In this document: piece by piece, positions 47,031 to 56,430 of the stretch
How the letters are laid out: each line of letters begins with the position of its first letter
Position numbering within the stretch: the first letter of the stretch is position 1
NCBI GenBank assembly: GCA_040285825.1
Contig: JAUPSS010000010.1
Location: 1,302,001 to 1,366,000, forward strand
Length of the DNA: 64,000 nucleotides
Source of the DNA: Eukaryota sp. TZLM1-RC
Lineage: Eukaryota > Metamonada: BaSk clade
Reading direction: 5' to 3'
Translations under genes and position numbers: made by a program
The notes under the pieces: generated by a model
What the model was told of the DNA's origin: nothing
Seen by the model: only the letters and a program-made list of their open reading frames with translations
The model's database searches: none

Positions 47031-47720
47031 ATGACTGTTCCTTCTGTCAACCTCCCGTCTCTTTCTTCCATGAAAGTTGAAAGTGTTCTCTTGTTCCTAC
47101 AAGAGTGGAAGATCTATTCTTCTGTGACTTCTAAGAAAGAGCTTGTTCCAGCAAGACTCTTGGTCGATTCTTTTCTGTTAGAGTCCCTATCTCTCCAGAA
47201 ATCCGACGTCTCTTCCAGTGACGATGTTCTTCTTAGACATCTTCAATCTGTCGTATCGTTCGCCACGTACGAAGATTTTAGTCTGGCTATGTCAGAACTG
47301 AAGCTTGATGTCCGTATTGGTGACGTCCGAGAACGTATGTCCTGTTACCTGCGACGTTTCCTCCAGGTAAAGAGTAGGGCTTCCGGACTGAAGTTACCAG
47401 ACACAGCTTTTCTGAATCGATTTGCCAGAGGAATTCTTCCCGTAGGTCTTCAACGTTCTCTACTAGCGAGAATTCGAGATGATGTATTCCCAGATCTTCA
47501 CTCTCTTGTCGAAACCACTACTGATGAGCTGTTGGACTGCTCTAGGGTTGCTTCATGGACTCGTGGTTTCAAAACCTCAGTGAATGATGTGGAACGTACG
47601 GCTGGCACTAAAACGAGGTCCTCTTGGCGCTCTCAGGATTTAAAAATCAATCGTGCTTCAAGTGCCACAAGCCTGGACACATCTCCCGCGATTGTCCATC
47701 TAAAATCAAACATGAGGTAA
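47031..47720 (+). pseudogene. TRG-2 gag, zinc knuckle lost by frameshift
   Basis: Begins MTVPSVNLPSLSSM and matches TRG-1 gag for about 200 codons with one noticed change (Cys to Trp in SSCRSQ). An A-run at about 47641-47645 has five A where TRG-1 has six. The frame is lost immediately before the CFKCHKPGHISRDC finger. The finger can still be read in the other frame (47652-47710). Without its nucleocapsid this protein should not package RNA well; the element would depend on gag from another copy. Confidence 0.85.
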
Positions 47721-47826
47721 ATTATTTGTGTCACACAAACGATGCACCAAAGAGTTTAACAAACCCCATATCTTCCCTCTATTGAGCCAGTACTGTATTT
47801 GTCCTCAGAAAAGTGGGAAAAAGTAG

Positions 47827-47965
47827 TGTTGTTGTTGAACTCAAATTGAATTAGTAGGTTTCTTTGTATTTCGACTGATGACGTGATACTCATTTATGAA
47901 TCAGTTTTATTAATAAACTCAGATTTCTCTCTCTCCTTCGTGTGTTCATCTGCCTAACGGCATCA
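47827..47965 (+). repeat. 3' LTR of TRG-2
   Basis: Identical to 46866-47004. Preceded by the purine tract AAAAGTGGGAAAAAGTAG. Confidence 0.9.
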
Positions 47966-47969
47966 CTAT

Positions 47970-48670
47970 AATCTTAATAATTACAGTTTGTTTATCTCCA
48001 GCAGCAATGTTCTTGTGCCAATGTATATTTTCCTTGGGGAAGTCAGAGAAATATAATTTACAATGATTAAAACTTGCCGTGGACATCGAACCAGTGAAAA
48101 GATTGTTGAGTATTATACTTTTATTGGATTTCACTTCTTCAATAAAGAAAGGGCCAGCGAAGCAACCATGGAGTTTACCATTAGTTTTTTATCGCAAAAC
48201 TAAGTCGCCTCTATTGAAAGGGTTCCTGTGTTTGTTTACTTCAGGAAGTTGTTGAGCTTGTCTGAACTCTGTCTCTTCTTTCTTATTTGAAATTCTTTCA
48301 AGTTTTGCTTCCAGATCTTTAACAAAAAGTATATCAACATCAGCTGATTTTATTAGTTCAAACATATAACTCGGATCAGCTCTAGGGCTGTGATCGCTAC
48401 CAAACATTAAATTGTAAGGCGAATGACCAGTAACTCTACTAACAGTTGAATTAATTTGAAGTTGTACAATTGGAATATATTCACTCTAATTGCAATAATC
48501 GCCAGAGTCCACCAAAATCTTTCTTAGACTTTGTAAAATGTCTCTGTGTTGTCTTTCTACTAAACCATTGCTTTGTGAAAAACTAGTTAGTGAACGACTT
48601 ACTTCAATGTTTAATAAATCGCATAACCCTTTGAGTAATGCATTTGCAAATTCAATACCATTGTCACTAT
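47970..48670 (-). pseudogene. LTR-4 integrase, middle and C-terminal part
   Basis: From right to left on the minus strand: SDNGIEFANALL (second Asp of DDE), SQSNGLVERQHRDI (Glu), MFGSDHSPRADP, NRGDLVLR, then KLHGCFAGPFFI (GPF motif) and IAAGDK. These match integrase residues of LTR-1 and LTR-5 in order. A frameshift falls near 48490. The frame is cut at 48670 by LTR-5 and at 47966 by TRG-2. Confidence 0.8.
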
Positions 48671-48749
48671 TGTTGCCTAAAGTCTACTGTAGTAAACAAA
48701 AGTCTGATTTATTTTCTATTCATATTATATAAGCCTTAGGGCGCCAACA
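48671..48749 (-). repeat. 3' LTR of LTR-5
   Basis: 79 bp, minus orientation TGTTGGCGCC…GGCAACA. Preceded on the minus strand by GCGAAGAAGCAG, a short purine tract. Confidence 0.9.
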
Positions 48750-48878
48750 CTGCTTCTTCGCTGTTTCAAAATAAATCAGCTTATATGAATATGAAATAAA
48801 AACTATATACAAATAACGAAATAACTATAATAAATACATATAATCGATATAATATAAATAATCGATATAAACTAAGAA

Positions 48879-51803
48879 TTAGCTCCTCTTCCTAATTCTA
48901 TTGCTGCGTCTAGGCTTCTTAGAAGGCGTAGACTCATTGGAGGTACCTTGTCGTCGACTAATGGTACGTTTTCCAATTTTCTTGTTATCCTTACTAAATA
49001 ACTTATAAGCTTCTGAGTGTCTAACCGGATGGAGTGGCTCTTCTGTTGTCTCACCGCCAAACCATTGAACAGTACAGAAACTACCTGAATCAGAGTGGTA
49101 TTCTGAGAGGATTTTCTCTATAACGTGTTTTTCGGAATCGCCTGCAGCGACTGCTTTGAGAAGCTCAATGTCCTGTGGATTTTCTGCGTTATAGATTTTG
49201 CAATCTTTCTTGGCAGCTTTTAATTCGGTGCCAGTAGTAAGATTCTTCAATAATAAAGTGGATTTGGATGGAAGGTCAGTAACTAAGAATGGTCCATTCC
49301 AAGATCCATGCAATTTATTATTTTGCTTGGTTTTACGTAAGACGTAGTCAGCAATATTAAATGCTATAAGACACGAATTAGTATTATCTACTGCAGACGG
49401 AGTATTTAATGTTTGGTGACGCTCTGCTTCTTCCCTTTTTTCTTGTAGACGAGTGTTTTTCATTTTTATGTCATCTAGTAAAGGGATATTAGTTTCAAAT
49501 TTGGATAAATTTCCTAATATATTAGCAGGGTCTGTTCTTGGACTAATCGAAGAACCGTACATGAGTTCGTATGGGGTAAAACCAGTTTTTCTGCTTTTAG
49601 TGGAATTTATTAACAGTTGGGATATAAGTACGTAGGTAGACCAATTTCCGTAATCCTTGAAATCTATTAATAGTTTCCTTAAGCATTGGAGAACGTCTCT
49701 ATGTTTACGTTCTACAAGTCCATTACTTTCTGAATAGTGGGGAATTGAGTTACTCGTCTCAATCGCTAATCTGTTACACACTATTTTAAAAGTCTCGTTG
49801 GCGAACTCAGGTCCATTATCACTATGAATTAACATAGGTATGCCAAAGATAGCGCAAACATTCCAAAATAAGGCATCTGCGGTTTTTAAGGCATTGAGTT
49901 CTTTTAAAGGGACTAAGATTGTATATCCAGTAAAAGAGTCTACAAATACTAAAAGATATTTAATTTCTTCGTTGTCGGAATTTAGGGGTCCAATTTTGTC
50001 GACGTTTAATCTGGCAAAAGGACGATCTGCCCATAAAGATCCTGTGGAAGGTGTTTTTGATCTTTTAACTGGAGCCGTTTTTTCACAAGTTGGGCATCTT
50101 TTGACATGATTAATAAGGTCCTTTCTCATATTGGGCCAGTAGAAATCGCTTTTGGATAGTTTGTGTAAACTATCGTTTTTGCTAGGGTGACCAGATTGAA
50201 CCAAACCATGTATTAATAGAAGTGCCTGTTTTCTGAGGCTCTTTGGAATCAAAATTTTGTTTTTATTATTTTTCCAAATTTGAGTATTTTCATCTAGAAT
50301 TGCATTTTCAAATAACGAGTCGTTGTTGTTTTTGGCTATTTGTTGTTCAGATCTTATCTTAGAGAACCAAGAAGAAAAAATAGGTAGGTCTTGGTGTCTA
50401 CTTAGAGATGAGATTGATGGGATGTCTTCAAGATCCGAATCAGAATCATCGTCTAGTGGAGGTATCTCGTAATTTGAAAGTAAAGTATCTGGTATATTTA
50501 TGCTACAAATAGAAGGAGTTTCCTCGTTTTGATCCAAATCAATATTCCTCGATAACATATCTGCCCAATGGTTGTCTTCACCAGGTTCGTGGACTATGTC
50601 AAAGTCGAATTCAGATAGTATCGGCAGCCATCTCTTTACAATTCTATTTTTCTCTGGGGCTGTAGCCAGGAATGCAATGTTTTTGTGATCGGTGAAAATT
50701 GTTAAATGTCCAGTTAACAAGTAGCTTTCTAAACAACTTTCAGTTAAAATCAACAGTATTGCATATAATTCTTTTTGTAGGGTGGACCATTTTCTTTGTG
50801 TTTCTGTAAGTAATCTACTATAGAATGACAAAGGTTTCACTTTCCTTTTATTTAGCGGGGTTCCTGCAGAGGAGTAGGGTTCAATTTCTTGCCAAATAAC
50901 ACCTCCTACTGCTACATCTGAAGCGTCAGTACTTATCAATACTCGCTTGCCCGAAGCTGGTAATTCAAGGGGCATGTGGTTTACTATTAAGTCTTTTATT
51001 TGTTTTAAGTAATCGTCATGCTTGCTAGTCCATTTAATTATTCTGGGTTTTCCTTTAATTAGCTCGTTAATTGGAGCAATTAATTCAGAAATACCTGGAA
51101 GCCAATCTCTAATATAATTTATGGATCCTACCAATGAGCGAACTTCTTTCACTGTTTTTGGTCTAGGGATTCTCATCAAGGCTTCGATTTTTTTCCTACT
51201 TATAAATCTAGTTTTATCCTGGAAGGTACTTCCTAAAATGTCGATAGGGTGTTTTGATGTTACGAATTTGCATTTACGTAAGCCTATATTTACACGTCTA
51301 TTTCTGGCGCATTGGAGGACTCTTTGTAATCTCTTATAAAATTCTTCGAATGTCGTTCCAACTATTATGATATCGTCAATGTATATGAAAACGCCATCTA
51401 TTTGGAAAATTTCCATCATTACGTTTTGAAAAACTGCTGGGATGTTCTTTAATCCGAAGCAAGCTCTTTTAAACATGATTGACCTTCCAGGAATTGAGAT
51501 TGATGTTTTCTCAATATCCTTCTCAGCAACTTTCATCTGCCAGAAAGCTTTTGGTAAATCAAGCGTGGCGATGTAATTTGCTCTACTCAAAAATTCTAAT
51601 ATATCACTAATCCTAGGTAGATTAGGCTCTACTGAAATCGTATGGGCATTAACTCCATCTTTACCACTAAAGTCTCCAGTTAACCTGGGTTTCTTGCCGT
51701 CAGGATATATAACTAAGACAATAGGAGAGCTGAATTTATAATTAGATTCAACTGCATAGCCCATTTCGATCAGTTCATCAAATATTTTGTTTGCTATTTC
51801 CAT
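48879..51803 (-). CDS. pol: LTR-5 reverse transcriptase, RNase H, integrase
   Basis: 974 codons in one frame; the same frame extends upstream to a TAA at 51972-51974, so the real product starts earlier. RT: LDLPKAFWQMK (motif A), FGLKNIPAVFQ, FIYIDDIIIVG (YIDD). RNase H: STDASDVAVGG, KELYAILLIL, FTDHKNIAF. Integrase: HGLVQSGHPSKND with CPTCEK (zinc finger), then Asp in RLNVDKIGP, Asp in HSDNGPEF, Glu in NGLVERKHRD. KLHGSWNGPFLV is the GPF motif. The tail HVIEKILSEYHSDSGSFCTV with QWFGG resembles a degenerate chromodomain, followed by a basic end. All catalytic residues are present. Confidence 0.9.
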   Translation of the reverse strand: MEIANKIFDELIEMGYAVESNYKFSSPIVLVIYPDGKKPRLTGDFSGKDGVNAHTISVEPNLPRISDILEFLSRANYIATLDLPKAFWQMKVAEKDIEKTSISIPGRSIMFKRACFGLKNIPAVFQNVMMEIFQIDGVFIYIDDIIIVGTTFEEFYKRLQRVLQCARNRRVNIGLRKCKFVTSKHPIDILGSTFQDKTRFISRKKIEALMRIPRPKTVKEVRSLVGSINYIRDWLPGISELIAPINELIKGKPRIIKWTSKHDDYLKQIKDLIVNHMPLELPASGKRVLISTDASDVAVGGVIWQEIEPYSSAGTPLNKRKVKPLSFYSRLLTETQRKWSTLQKELYAILLILTESCLESYLLTGHLTIFTDHKNIAFLATAPEKNRIVKRWLPILSEFDFDIVHEPGEDNHWADMLSRNIDLDQNEETPSICSINIPDTLLSNYEIPPLDDDSDSDLEDIPSISSLSRHQDLPIFSSWFSKIRSEQQIAKNNNDSLFENAILDENTQIWKNNKNKILIPKSLRKQALLLIHGLVQSGHPSKNDSLHKLSKSDFYWPNMRKDLINHVKRCPTCEKTAPVKRSKTPSTGSLWADRPFARLNVDKIGPLNSDNEEIKYLLVFVDSFTGYTILVPLKELNALKTADALFWNVCAIFGIPMLIHSDNGPEFANETFKIVCNRLAIETSNSIPHYSESNGLVERKHRDVLQCLRKLLIDFKDYGNWSTYVLISQLLINSTKSRKTGFTPYELMYGSSISPRTDPANILGNLSKFETNIPLLDDIKMKNTRLQEKREEAERHQTLNTPSAVDNTNSCLIAFNIADYVLRKTKQNNKLHGSWNGPFLVTDLPSKSTLLLKNLTTGTELKAAKKDCKIYNAENPQDIELLKAVAAGDSEKHVIEKILSEYHSDSGSFCTVQWFGGETTEEPLHPVRHSEAYKLFSKDNKKIGKRTISRRQGTSNESTPSKKPRRSNRIRKRS

Positions 51804-51971
51804 TTTGCTGGGATTTAACCGTCTAGCAGGTTTGTGTACTATAGCATTCTCATCTCTAAAGGGGATTGTTAGAGGATTACAATCGATTCCTTTTCTATTA
51901 GGAGTTTCACTAAAAACATCCCTGAATAATTTTAGTAGACTCGTTAATTTTAATTTATTATTACTATCATC

Positions 51972-52856
51972 TTAAGTTATCTCACATCCAGATCTTGCTA
52001 ATTGCTCCTCAAAATCAGAAGGACTTGGTGATTGGTTATCTAAGTTTCCAATCGAATGTTGAGCGATCCTAGAGTCGAATTCTGATTTTGCATTTAACAA
52101 AGTGCGGTGTTCTTTGTCTAATCTAATGAAAAGACCATCATCCGTCTGAAGCCCAAGTGCTTTTAACATGTCTGTCCCTATTAATAATTTGTTCGAACCC
52201 GGGATTATGGGAAGAGTATGTGTATAATGAACTTGTTGCGCAATGCTTCCTACGTTGAACGACAGAATACCAGTTGCACTCCCTAGCGATTTTGTGGATA
52301 CGTTATTAGCTGGTAAGAACTTAATGGTATCCTTGCTATTGATTGACATATGGCATTGTGCAGCTAAATCTGCAGTAATAACTGAACAAAACGCAGCCGA
52401 ATCTATAGTCGCAATCATTTTAATATCATTAAATGATATCTCCAGTCTTGGAAATGGAGAACGCTGGGACCTGATGTGGTTTTCACTAACCGTAGAATTA
52501 ATATCAAAAATACTATTGATATCAGAGCTGGTTTGGTGAATTTGTAGAGGAATTAAAAGATTTTGTTGAGCTGTTGGAAAGTTGTTGACCGGGTTTCCTA
52601 AATCGGTTGTTGATTGATTGTGATTGATTGCGTTGATATTTACCCGATTAGGAAAGTTGCCTGTCCTGTTGTTCCGGTTGCTGTTGTTGATCCGTCTGTG
52701 AGGAACCGTACTCGAACGGGTCGGTTTTGGCTCAGTAGGGGATGCGTATGATGATATATCCTCTGTTGTGTTGGTGTTATATATAGGTCTATATTGACCT
52801 CTTCCTTTATGTCCTCTAAAACGGCCTCCACGGCCTCTAAATTTAAATCTATGCAC
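51972..52856 (-). CDS. LTR-5 protease with Arg/Gly-rich leader
   Basis: The frame is open further upstream, to about 52940, overlapping the end of gag in the -1 frame. This suggests translation by frameshifting from gag or loss of a base. The N-terminal 40 residues are Arg/Gly-rich (FRGRGGRFRGHKGRG), equivalent to the gag tail of LTR-1. The protease motif is TIDSAAFCSVITADL, with DSA where the common form is DSG or DTG. The second strand is KLLIGTDMLKALGL. The frame ends at TAA and continues as RT in the same frame, so a single stop separates protease and RT. Confidence 0.8.
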   Translation of the reverse strand: MHRFKFRGRGGRFRGHKGRGQYRPIYNTNTTEDISSYASPTEPKPTRSSTVPHRRINNSNRNNRTGNFPNRVNINAINHNQSTTDLGNPVNNFPTAQQNLLIPLQIHQTSSDINSIFDINSTVSENHIRSQRSPFPRLEISFNDIKMIATIDSAAFCSVITADLAAQCHMSINSKDTIKFLPANNVSTKSLGSATGILSFNVGSIAQQVHYTHTLPIIPGSNKLLIGTDMLKALGLQTDDGLFIRLDKEHRTLLNAKSEFDSRIAQHSIGNLDNQSPSPSDFEEQLARSGCEIT

Positions 52857-52921
52857 ACGTCTACCACGGCCACCTCGGCCCCTTTCTACACTGCCTGTAC
52901 TAGCAGGCGTCTCCTGATCTC

Positions 52922-55039
52922 CTAATCTAAATCTTTCTTGGGAACTCTGCTTCTAGCACAACGAGGGTCTTTGCATTCGAATACAGTGTGGCCAACAGGA
53001 TTGTTACCTTTGACGTTACTGCAGAATGTACAGAATTTTGACCCTTCTCGTTCATGCTTTTCAGGGATGTATTTGTGTTGAGGGGTTCCTCTTGACTTTC
53101 CACCTGATCGTCTTGCTCGTTTTGTTGGAGCCTGGGCTGATGGTGTTACTCCTCTTGAGTAAGTTCTCATTGCCGTGAGTCCCAAAGGAATATCTTCTTC
53201 GTTAGCCCTATTCCTTAGTACATCCATTGTAGGCTTATTTCCTGCTGTGAAACAACAAGCGAGGAAATGTCTTCTCGTTGTCGATATCAAATCGAGTAGA
53301 GTTGTTCTGTTCGGTGAGTCCCACAAGGATTCCCTAGTCCATACTGGGAGGAGTTCGCTTGATATAGCGAAGTTATCCAAACCCATAAGGAAGTACTCGG
53401 CTATTAGAGCGGGAGATATGGTTATCAGCCCACTGCTTCCTCTAATTAAATCGGGGATGGTTAGGTCGGTCATGTAGGTGGTCATTCTCAAGACGTCTCC
53501 AAAATCTTCTACATAACGACCAGACTCGTTGTCAGCCTCATGCCTATTGTGGATTTTTCTCCGGTTTATTCTAGGCTTCATTAGGGCTGTACAAGCCTCA
53601 TGATATGATGTGAATTGCGTTCTTTTTAACAGAAATACCATGACGTCGGTGTCGGTATAGTCAACACCGAGTAAACCTTGACTCTGCCATCTAGATAGAA
53701 CGCTAGGGTCAATCATGTTGGATATTCCTGTAGGGCAAGTGCTCATCATCATGCTCCTAAATAAATCATAATGGTGGATTGGGGGTCCGAGCTTATCTGT
53801 TATAGCTGGGTCAATCCTTACCAAAGGCTGTGTTGTATCCCTGGTGATCTCGTGGCGTATATGTTTGGGGAGATCTTTAATCCTATCTTGGGTTATTTCT
53901 GCTTGGCCTTCTCCAAATAGCTGGGTAGCTATCATAAAGGCTCTGGTCCAATCTGATTGACCTGGGGCTTCAAAGCTTCTATTAGCTATCTTTCGCCCGT
54001 ATTTATCCCAAGTTTGATATTTTAAAAGAAAAGCTATGATAGACATATTGTTGATATGGTCGTCAGCGGATAACCGAAATCTGTTATAGTCGGTATCCTT
54101 AGACCGTGGATCAATCTGTCTATGAAGGCTACTAGCTATGCTCATGTCAATAGCTCTTCTTGAGGATTGTAGGTCCTCAATACGCATAGATCTGTCGGAA
54201 GAAGAGTTTCTTACTGAGGGTTGAGGAGGAGCCGCTTCTCCAACGACTGGCCCGTTCAACTCTATGTCTTCTCCGATTTCACATTCCATAGGTTGGGAGG
54301 AAGTTGGTTCTTCCTGAGGAGCAACGTCTTGTCTAGTTACAGGTTCCGGGACGTTCACTGTTGGAACGTGTTCGGGTATGCTGTCAATAGAGCAGACCTG
54401 TATTGGTTGGCTTTTTTCAGAAATTATAGGGGCTGCAACAGGCAGTTTGGGAAGGTGGAGAGATGTGGATGGATCTCCCGTTACCCATTGTCTAAACTCT
54501 CGTTGTTTCGTGAACGAGTTACCATGATGTTGGATGTAGTTGTTAGGACGGCTCCTATACGTGGATACAGCTGATCGTTCCGTATGAATGTTATTTAAAG
54601 CGTCTGCATCGAACCAGGGTGTTACTGGTTCAAGCTTGTCTTGTTCACTACTATCCTCCTTCTCCATAAATTCCCTAAAATATGTGGGAGCACCCTCTGT
54701 CAGCTCCGTGTAATTATGGCTTACCGTATCAAAGTTAGGATCAAACCAGGCAGGCAATTTGGATTGTAGGATGTCTTCCGAGTCGGTCCTACTTCTCTGC
54801 TCGATGGAGAGAAACCTTATTCTCCTGCCGTGTTGATCTAGGAAGGAGACTTTCCAATCCAATCTGTCTTTGATGGGAAGGGACATCATTTCGTTGATTC
54901 TCTTGTGCATACCCGAGACTCTGCGGCGGCGCTCTGCGTTACGCCCGAATGTCTCTCTACTCAGTTTATCAAGCGCCTTTATGAGTTCATTCCTTTCATT
55001 GAGGGGAATTTCCAATACCTTTTGGGTATCCCCAATCAT
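52922..55039 (-). CDS. gag: LTR-5 gag (capsid and nucleocapsid)
   Basis: 705 codons. The region before codon 300 is helical and then acidic/Pro-rich. Codons about 310-600 form the capsid-like section (e.g. VFLLKRTQFTSYHEA aligns with LTR-1 ILRRTQFSRLHEA). The finger near codon 680 is CTFCSNVKGNNPVGHTVFEC, a CX2C…GHX4C variant with a longer loop than normal. Ends DLD-stop 66 bases before the protease ATG. The frame upstream of 55039 continues into a region (55040-55155) whose frame differs from the leader, so one frameshift separates them. Confidence 0.8.
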   Translation of the reverse strand: MIGDTQKVLEIPLNERNELIKALDKLSRETFGRNAERRRRVSGMHKRINEMMSLPIKDRLDWKVSFLDQHGRRIRFLSIEQRSRTDSEDILQSKLPAWFDPNFDTVSHNYTELTEGAPTYFREFMEKEDSSEQDKLEPVTPWFDADALNNIHTERSAVSTYRSRPNNYIQHHGNSFTKQREFRQWVTGDPSTSLHLPKLPVAAPIISEKSQPIQVCSIDSIPEHVPTVNVPEPVTRQDVAPQEEPTSSQPMECEIGEDIELNGPVVGEAAPPQPSVRNSSSDRSMRIEDLQSSRRAIDMSIASSLHRQIDPRSKDTDYNRFRLSADDHINNMSIIAFLLKYQTWDKYGRKIANRSFEAPGQSDWTRAFMIATQLFGEGQAEITQDRIKDLPKHIRHEITRDTTQPLVRIDPAITDKLGPPIHHYDLFRSMMMSTCPTGISNMIDPSVLSRWQSQGLLGVDYTDTDVMVFLLKRTQFTSYHEACTALMKPRINRRKIHNRHEADNESGRYVEDFGDVLRMTTYMTDLTIPDLIRGSSGLITISPALIAEYFLMGLDNFAISSELLPVWTRESLWDSPNRTTLLDLISTTRRHFLACCFTAGNKPTMDVLRNRANEEDIPLGLTAMRTYSRGVTPSAQAPTKRARRSGGKSRGTPQHKYIPEKHEREGSKFCTFCSNVKGNNPVGHTVFECKDPRCARSRVPKKDLD

Positions 55040-55155
55040 TCCGAGGGTCTGGAAACCAACGTTTCTGCCTCTTTTTTGGATGTAACTCCATAAAGGAGGA
55101 AGCTGCTCGAACAGACAGAAATCTGTTGGTTCGAGGTAAGCCTCCGCATCCTCTC

Positions 55156-55674
55156 TTAATAACTTGTAGACGTGTATAACAAGAGTCGTCTTTCATCCAG
55201 TTGAGATTGAATTTCTTCATATTCTCCTAATAGGGAAGACGTGTCTAAGGTGGGATTTCCATCCGTTCTCTTTGAAACAGGTTCTAGAATTGGGAGGGGA
55301 GAGGGAGCCGGGTCCGTTCTCGTTGCCTCCGAGGACAATTCTGTATACTTGAGGAGAGAGGGAGCCGGGTCCGTTCTCGTTGCCTCTTCCATTGCTTTGA
55401 GGGGAGAGGGAGCCGGGTCCGTTCTCGTAACCTCATCTGTTTCTTTTTTTCTGAGGGGAGAGGGAGCCGGGTCCGTTCTCGTTACCTCTTCCATTGCTGA
55501 AGATGGAGGGACCTCGTCCACTCTTTTATCTTCTTCTACTTTTAGGGAGGGGGAGGTGGGATTCGGGTCCGTTGCCTCGTTACCCTCTATATTATGTATA
55601 TGTGTCACTGGTACCTGCTGCATGTTGGATGGGGGATTAGGGTCAGAGATATCTTGCTGAAAGATGTCTGACAT
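55156..55674 (-). CDS. LTR-5 gag leader with repeated EVTRTDPAPSPL units
   Basis: 172 codons starting MSDIFQQDISDPNPPS about 90 bases after the 5' LTR. Homologous to the LTR-2 leader. It contains four copies of a unit like EVTRTDPAPSPL, encoded by near-identical DNA repeats, so the product is disordered and acidic. It probably forms the N-terminus of gag. The frame is lost near 55160, where capsid-like sequence (AEAYLEPTDFCLFEQLP) continues in another frame. Confidence 0.7.
   Translation of the reverse strand: MSDIFQQDISDPNPPSNMQQVPVTHIHNIEGNEATDPNPTSPSLKVEEDKRVDEVPPSSAMEEVTRTDPAPSPLRKKETDEVTRTDPAPSPLKAMEEATRTDPAPSLLKYTELSSEATRTDPAPSPLPILEPVSKRTDGNPTLDTSSLLGEYEEIQSQLDERRLLLYTSTSY
55296..55495 (-). 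repeat. Four-copy minisatellite in the LTR-5 leader
   Basis: A GAGGGAGCCGGGTCCGTTCT core, in plus orientation, recurs at about 55301, 55357, 55406 and 55459. It encodes the repeated TRTDPAPSPL peptide. Spacing is irregular (about 49-56 bp) but in frame. Confidence 0.85.
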
Positions 55675-55764
55675 GCTGTAAAAGTTTTTGGTTTCTGGGG
55701 ATGTTCACTAGTAAAGTGCTGAAGTTATGGTATACCTTTTGACTTTAAAATGGCCAATAATTAT

Positions 55765-55843
55765 TGTTGCCTAAAGTCTACTGTAGTAAAGAAAAGTCTG
55801 ATTTATTTTCTATTCATATTATATAAGCCTTAGGGCGCCAACA
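55765..55843 (-). repeat. 5' LTR of LTR-5
   Basis: 79 bp, differing from 48671-48749 at one noticed position (AAAGAAAAG against AAACAAAAG). Followed on the minus strand by ATAATTAT and TGGCCATTTT. Confidence 0.9.
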
Positions 55844-55847
55844 CTAT

Positions 55848-56430
55848 GAATCAACAGTGGGATACCAAAAATTGATACTACACTCCATAGGAGGTGATTG
55901 GTTGCCTCCAATGCATTCAATTCCTTTGCAGGGCAAATGATCGTATACCTAGTGAACGAATCTACAAAAACCATTAAATATTTGAATCCATTATCATTCT
56001 GTTGTAATGGTCCAATAGTGTTTGCGTTTAATCGTGCAAAAGGACGATCAGCCCAAAGAGAACCAGATGATTCAATGACTTTTTTAGGCACATGTGCCGT
56101 CTTTCGACATGCTGGGAATCTCTAAATATGATTGATCTTGTCTTTGCGCATGTTTGGCCAAAAATAATCACTATCGAGTAATTTCTTTACACTAGTCGTC
56201 ACACTGGGTTGGCCAACATTTGCATGTCTATGAATGATAGTCAAAATCTGCTTCTTTAAACTGTCTGGGTTAACAATCTTCCCACGTATGTTGGTATACA
56301 ATTGTATACAATTGTATACAATTTGTAATCTTTATAATTATCAGTGTTTGAATCAACATCTATAAGTTGTTCTTGCCTAATCTTTGAGATCCAAGTATCA
56401 AATAAATCAAATTTAGTATCCTCAACTGCT
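55848..56430 (-). pseudogene. LTR-4 integrase, N-terminal part
   Basis: Minus frame reads GSLWADRPFARLNANTIGP, where LTR-1 has NADVIGP; the first catalytic Asp appears changed to Asn-Thr. FGIPLLIHS follows, at which point LTR-5 interrupts. The zinc-finger and linker region to the right is out of frame. Equivalent to the first third of the integrase in LTR-5. Confidence 0.75.
56294..56323. repeat. Short tandem repeat, GTATACAATT x3
   Basis: Three perfect copies of a 10-bp unit in the degenerate RNase H-integrase linker of LTR-4. A local slippage product. Confidence 0.85.

Larger units (their letters stand above)
46866..47965 (+). mobile_element. TRG-2: gag-only LTR retrotransposon
   Basis: 1,100 bp with two identical 139-bp LTRs (46866-47004, 47827-47965) and the target duplication CTAT (46862-46865, 47966-47969). 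Almost identical to TRG-1 but in the opposite orientation, 1.36 kb away, so the two form a large inverted repeat. The LTRs differ from those of TRG-1 in two short blocks (TATTAATAAACTC against TAGTAATAAACAAC), so the two copies had different source elements. Inserted in the integrase tail of LTR-4. Confidence 0.9.
48671..55843 (-). mobile_element. LTR-5: nearly intact chromovirus-like retrotransposon with 79-bp LTRs
   Basis: LTRs 48671-48749 and 55765-55843, 79 bp each with one mismatch noticed. The target duplication is CTAT (48667-48670, 55844-55847). Removing it rejoins LTR-4 integrase exactly at the HSDNG motif. Gene order on the minus strand is leader, gag with zinc knuckle, protease, then RT-RNase H-integrase-chromo-like tail. 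Only a gag frameshift or overlap and one in-frame TAA between protease and RT interrupt coding. The LTRs are very short for this class. This is the youngest complete element in the window and the best candidate for a recently active source of enzymes. Confidence 0.92.
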
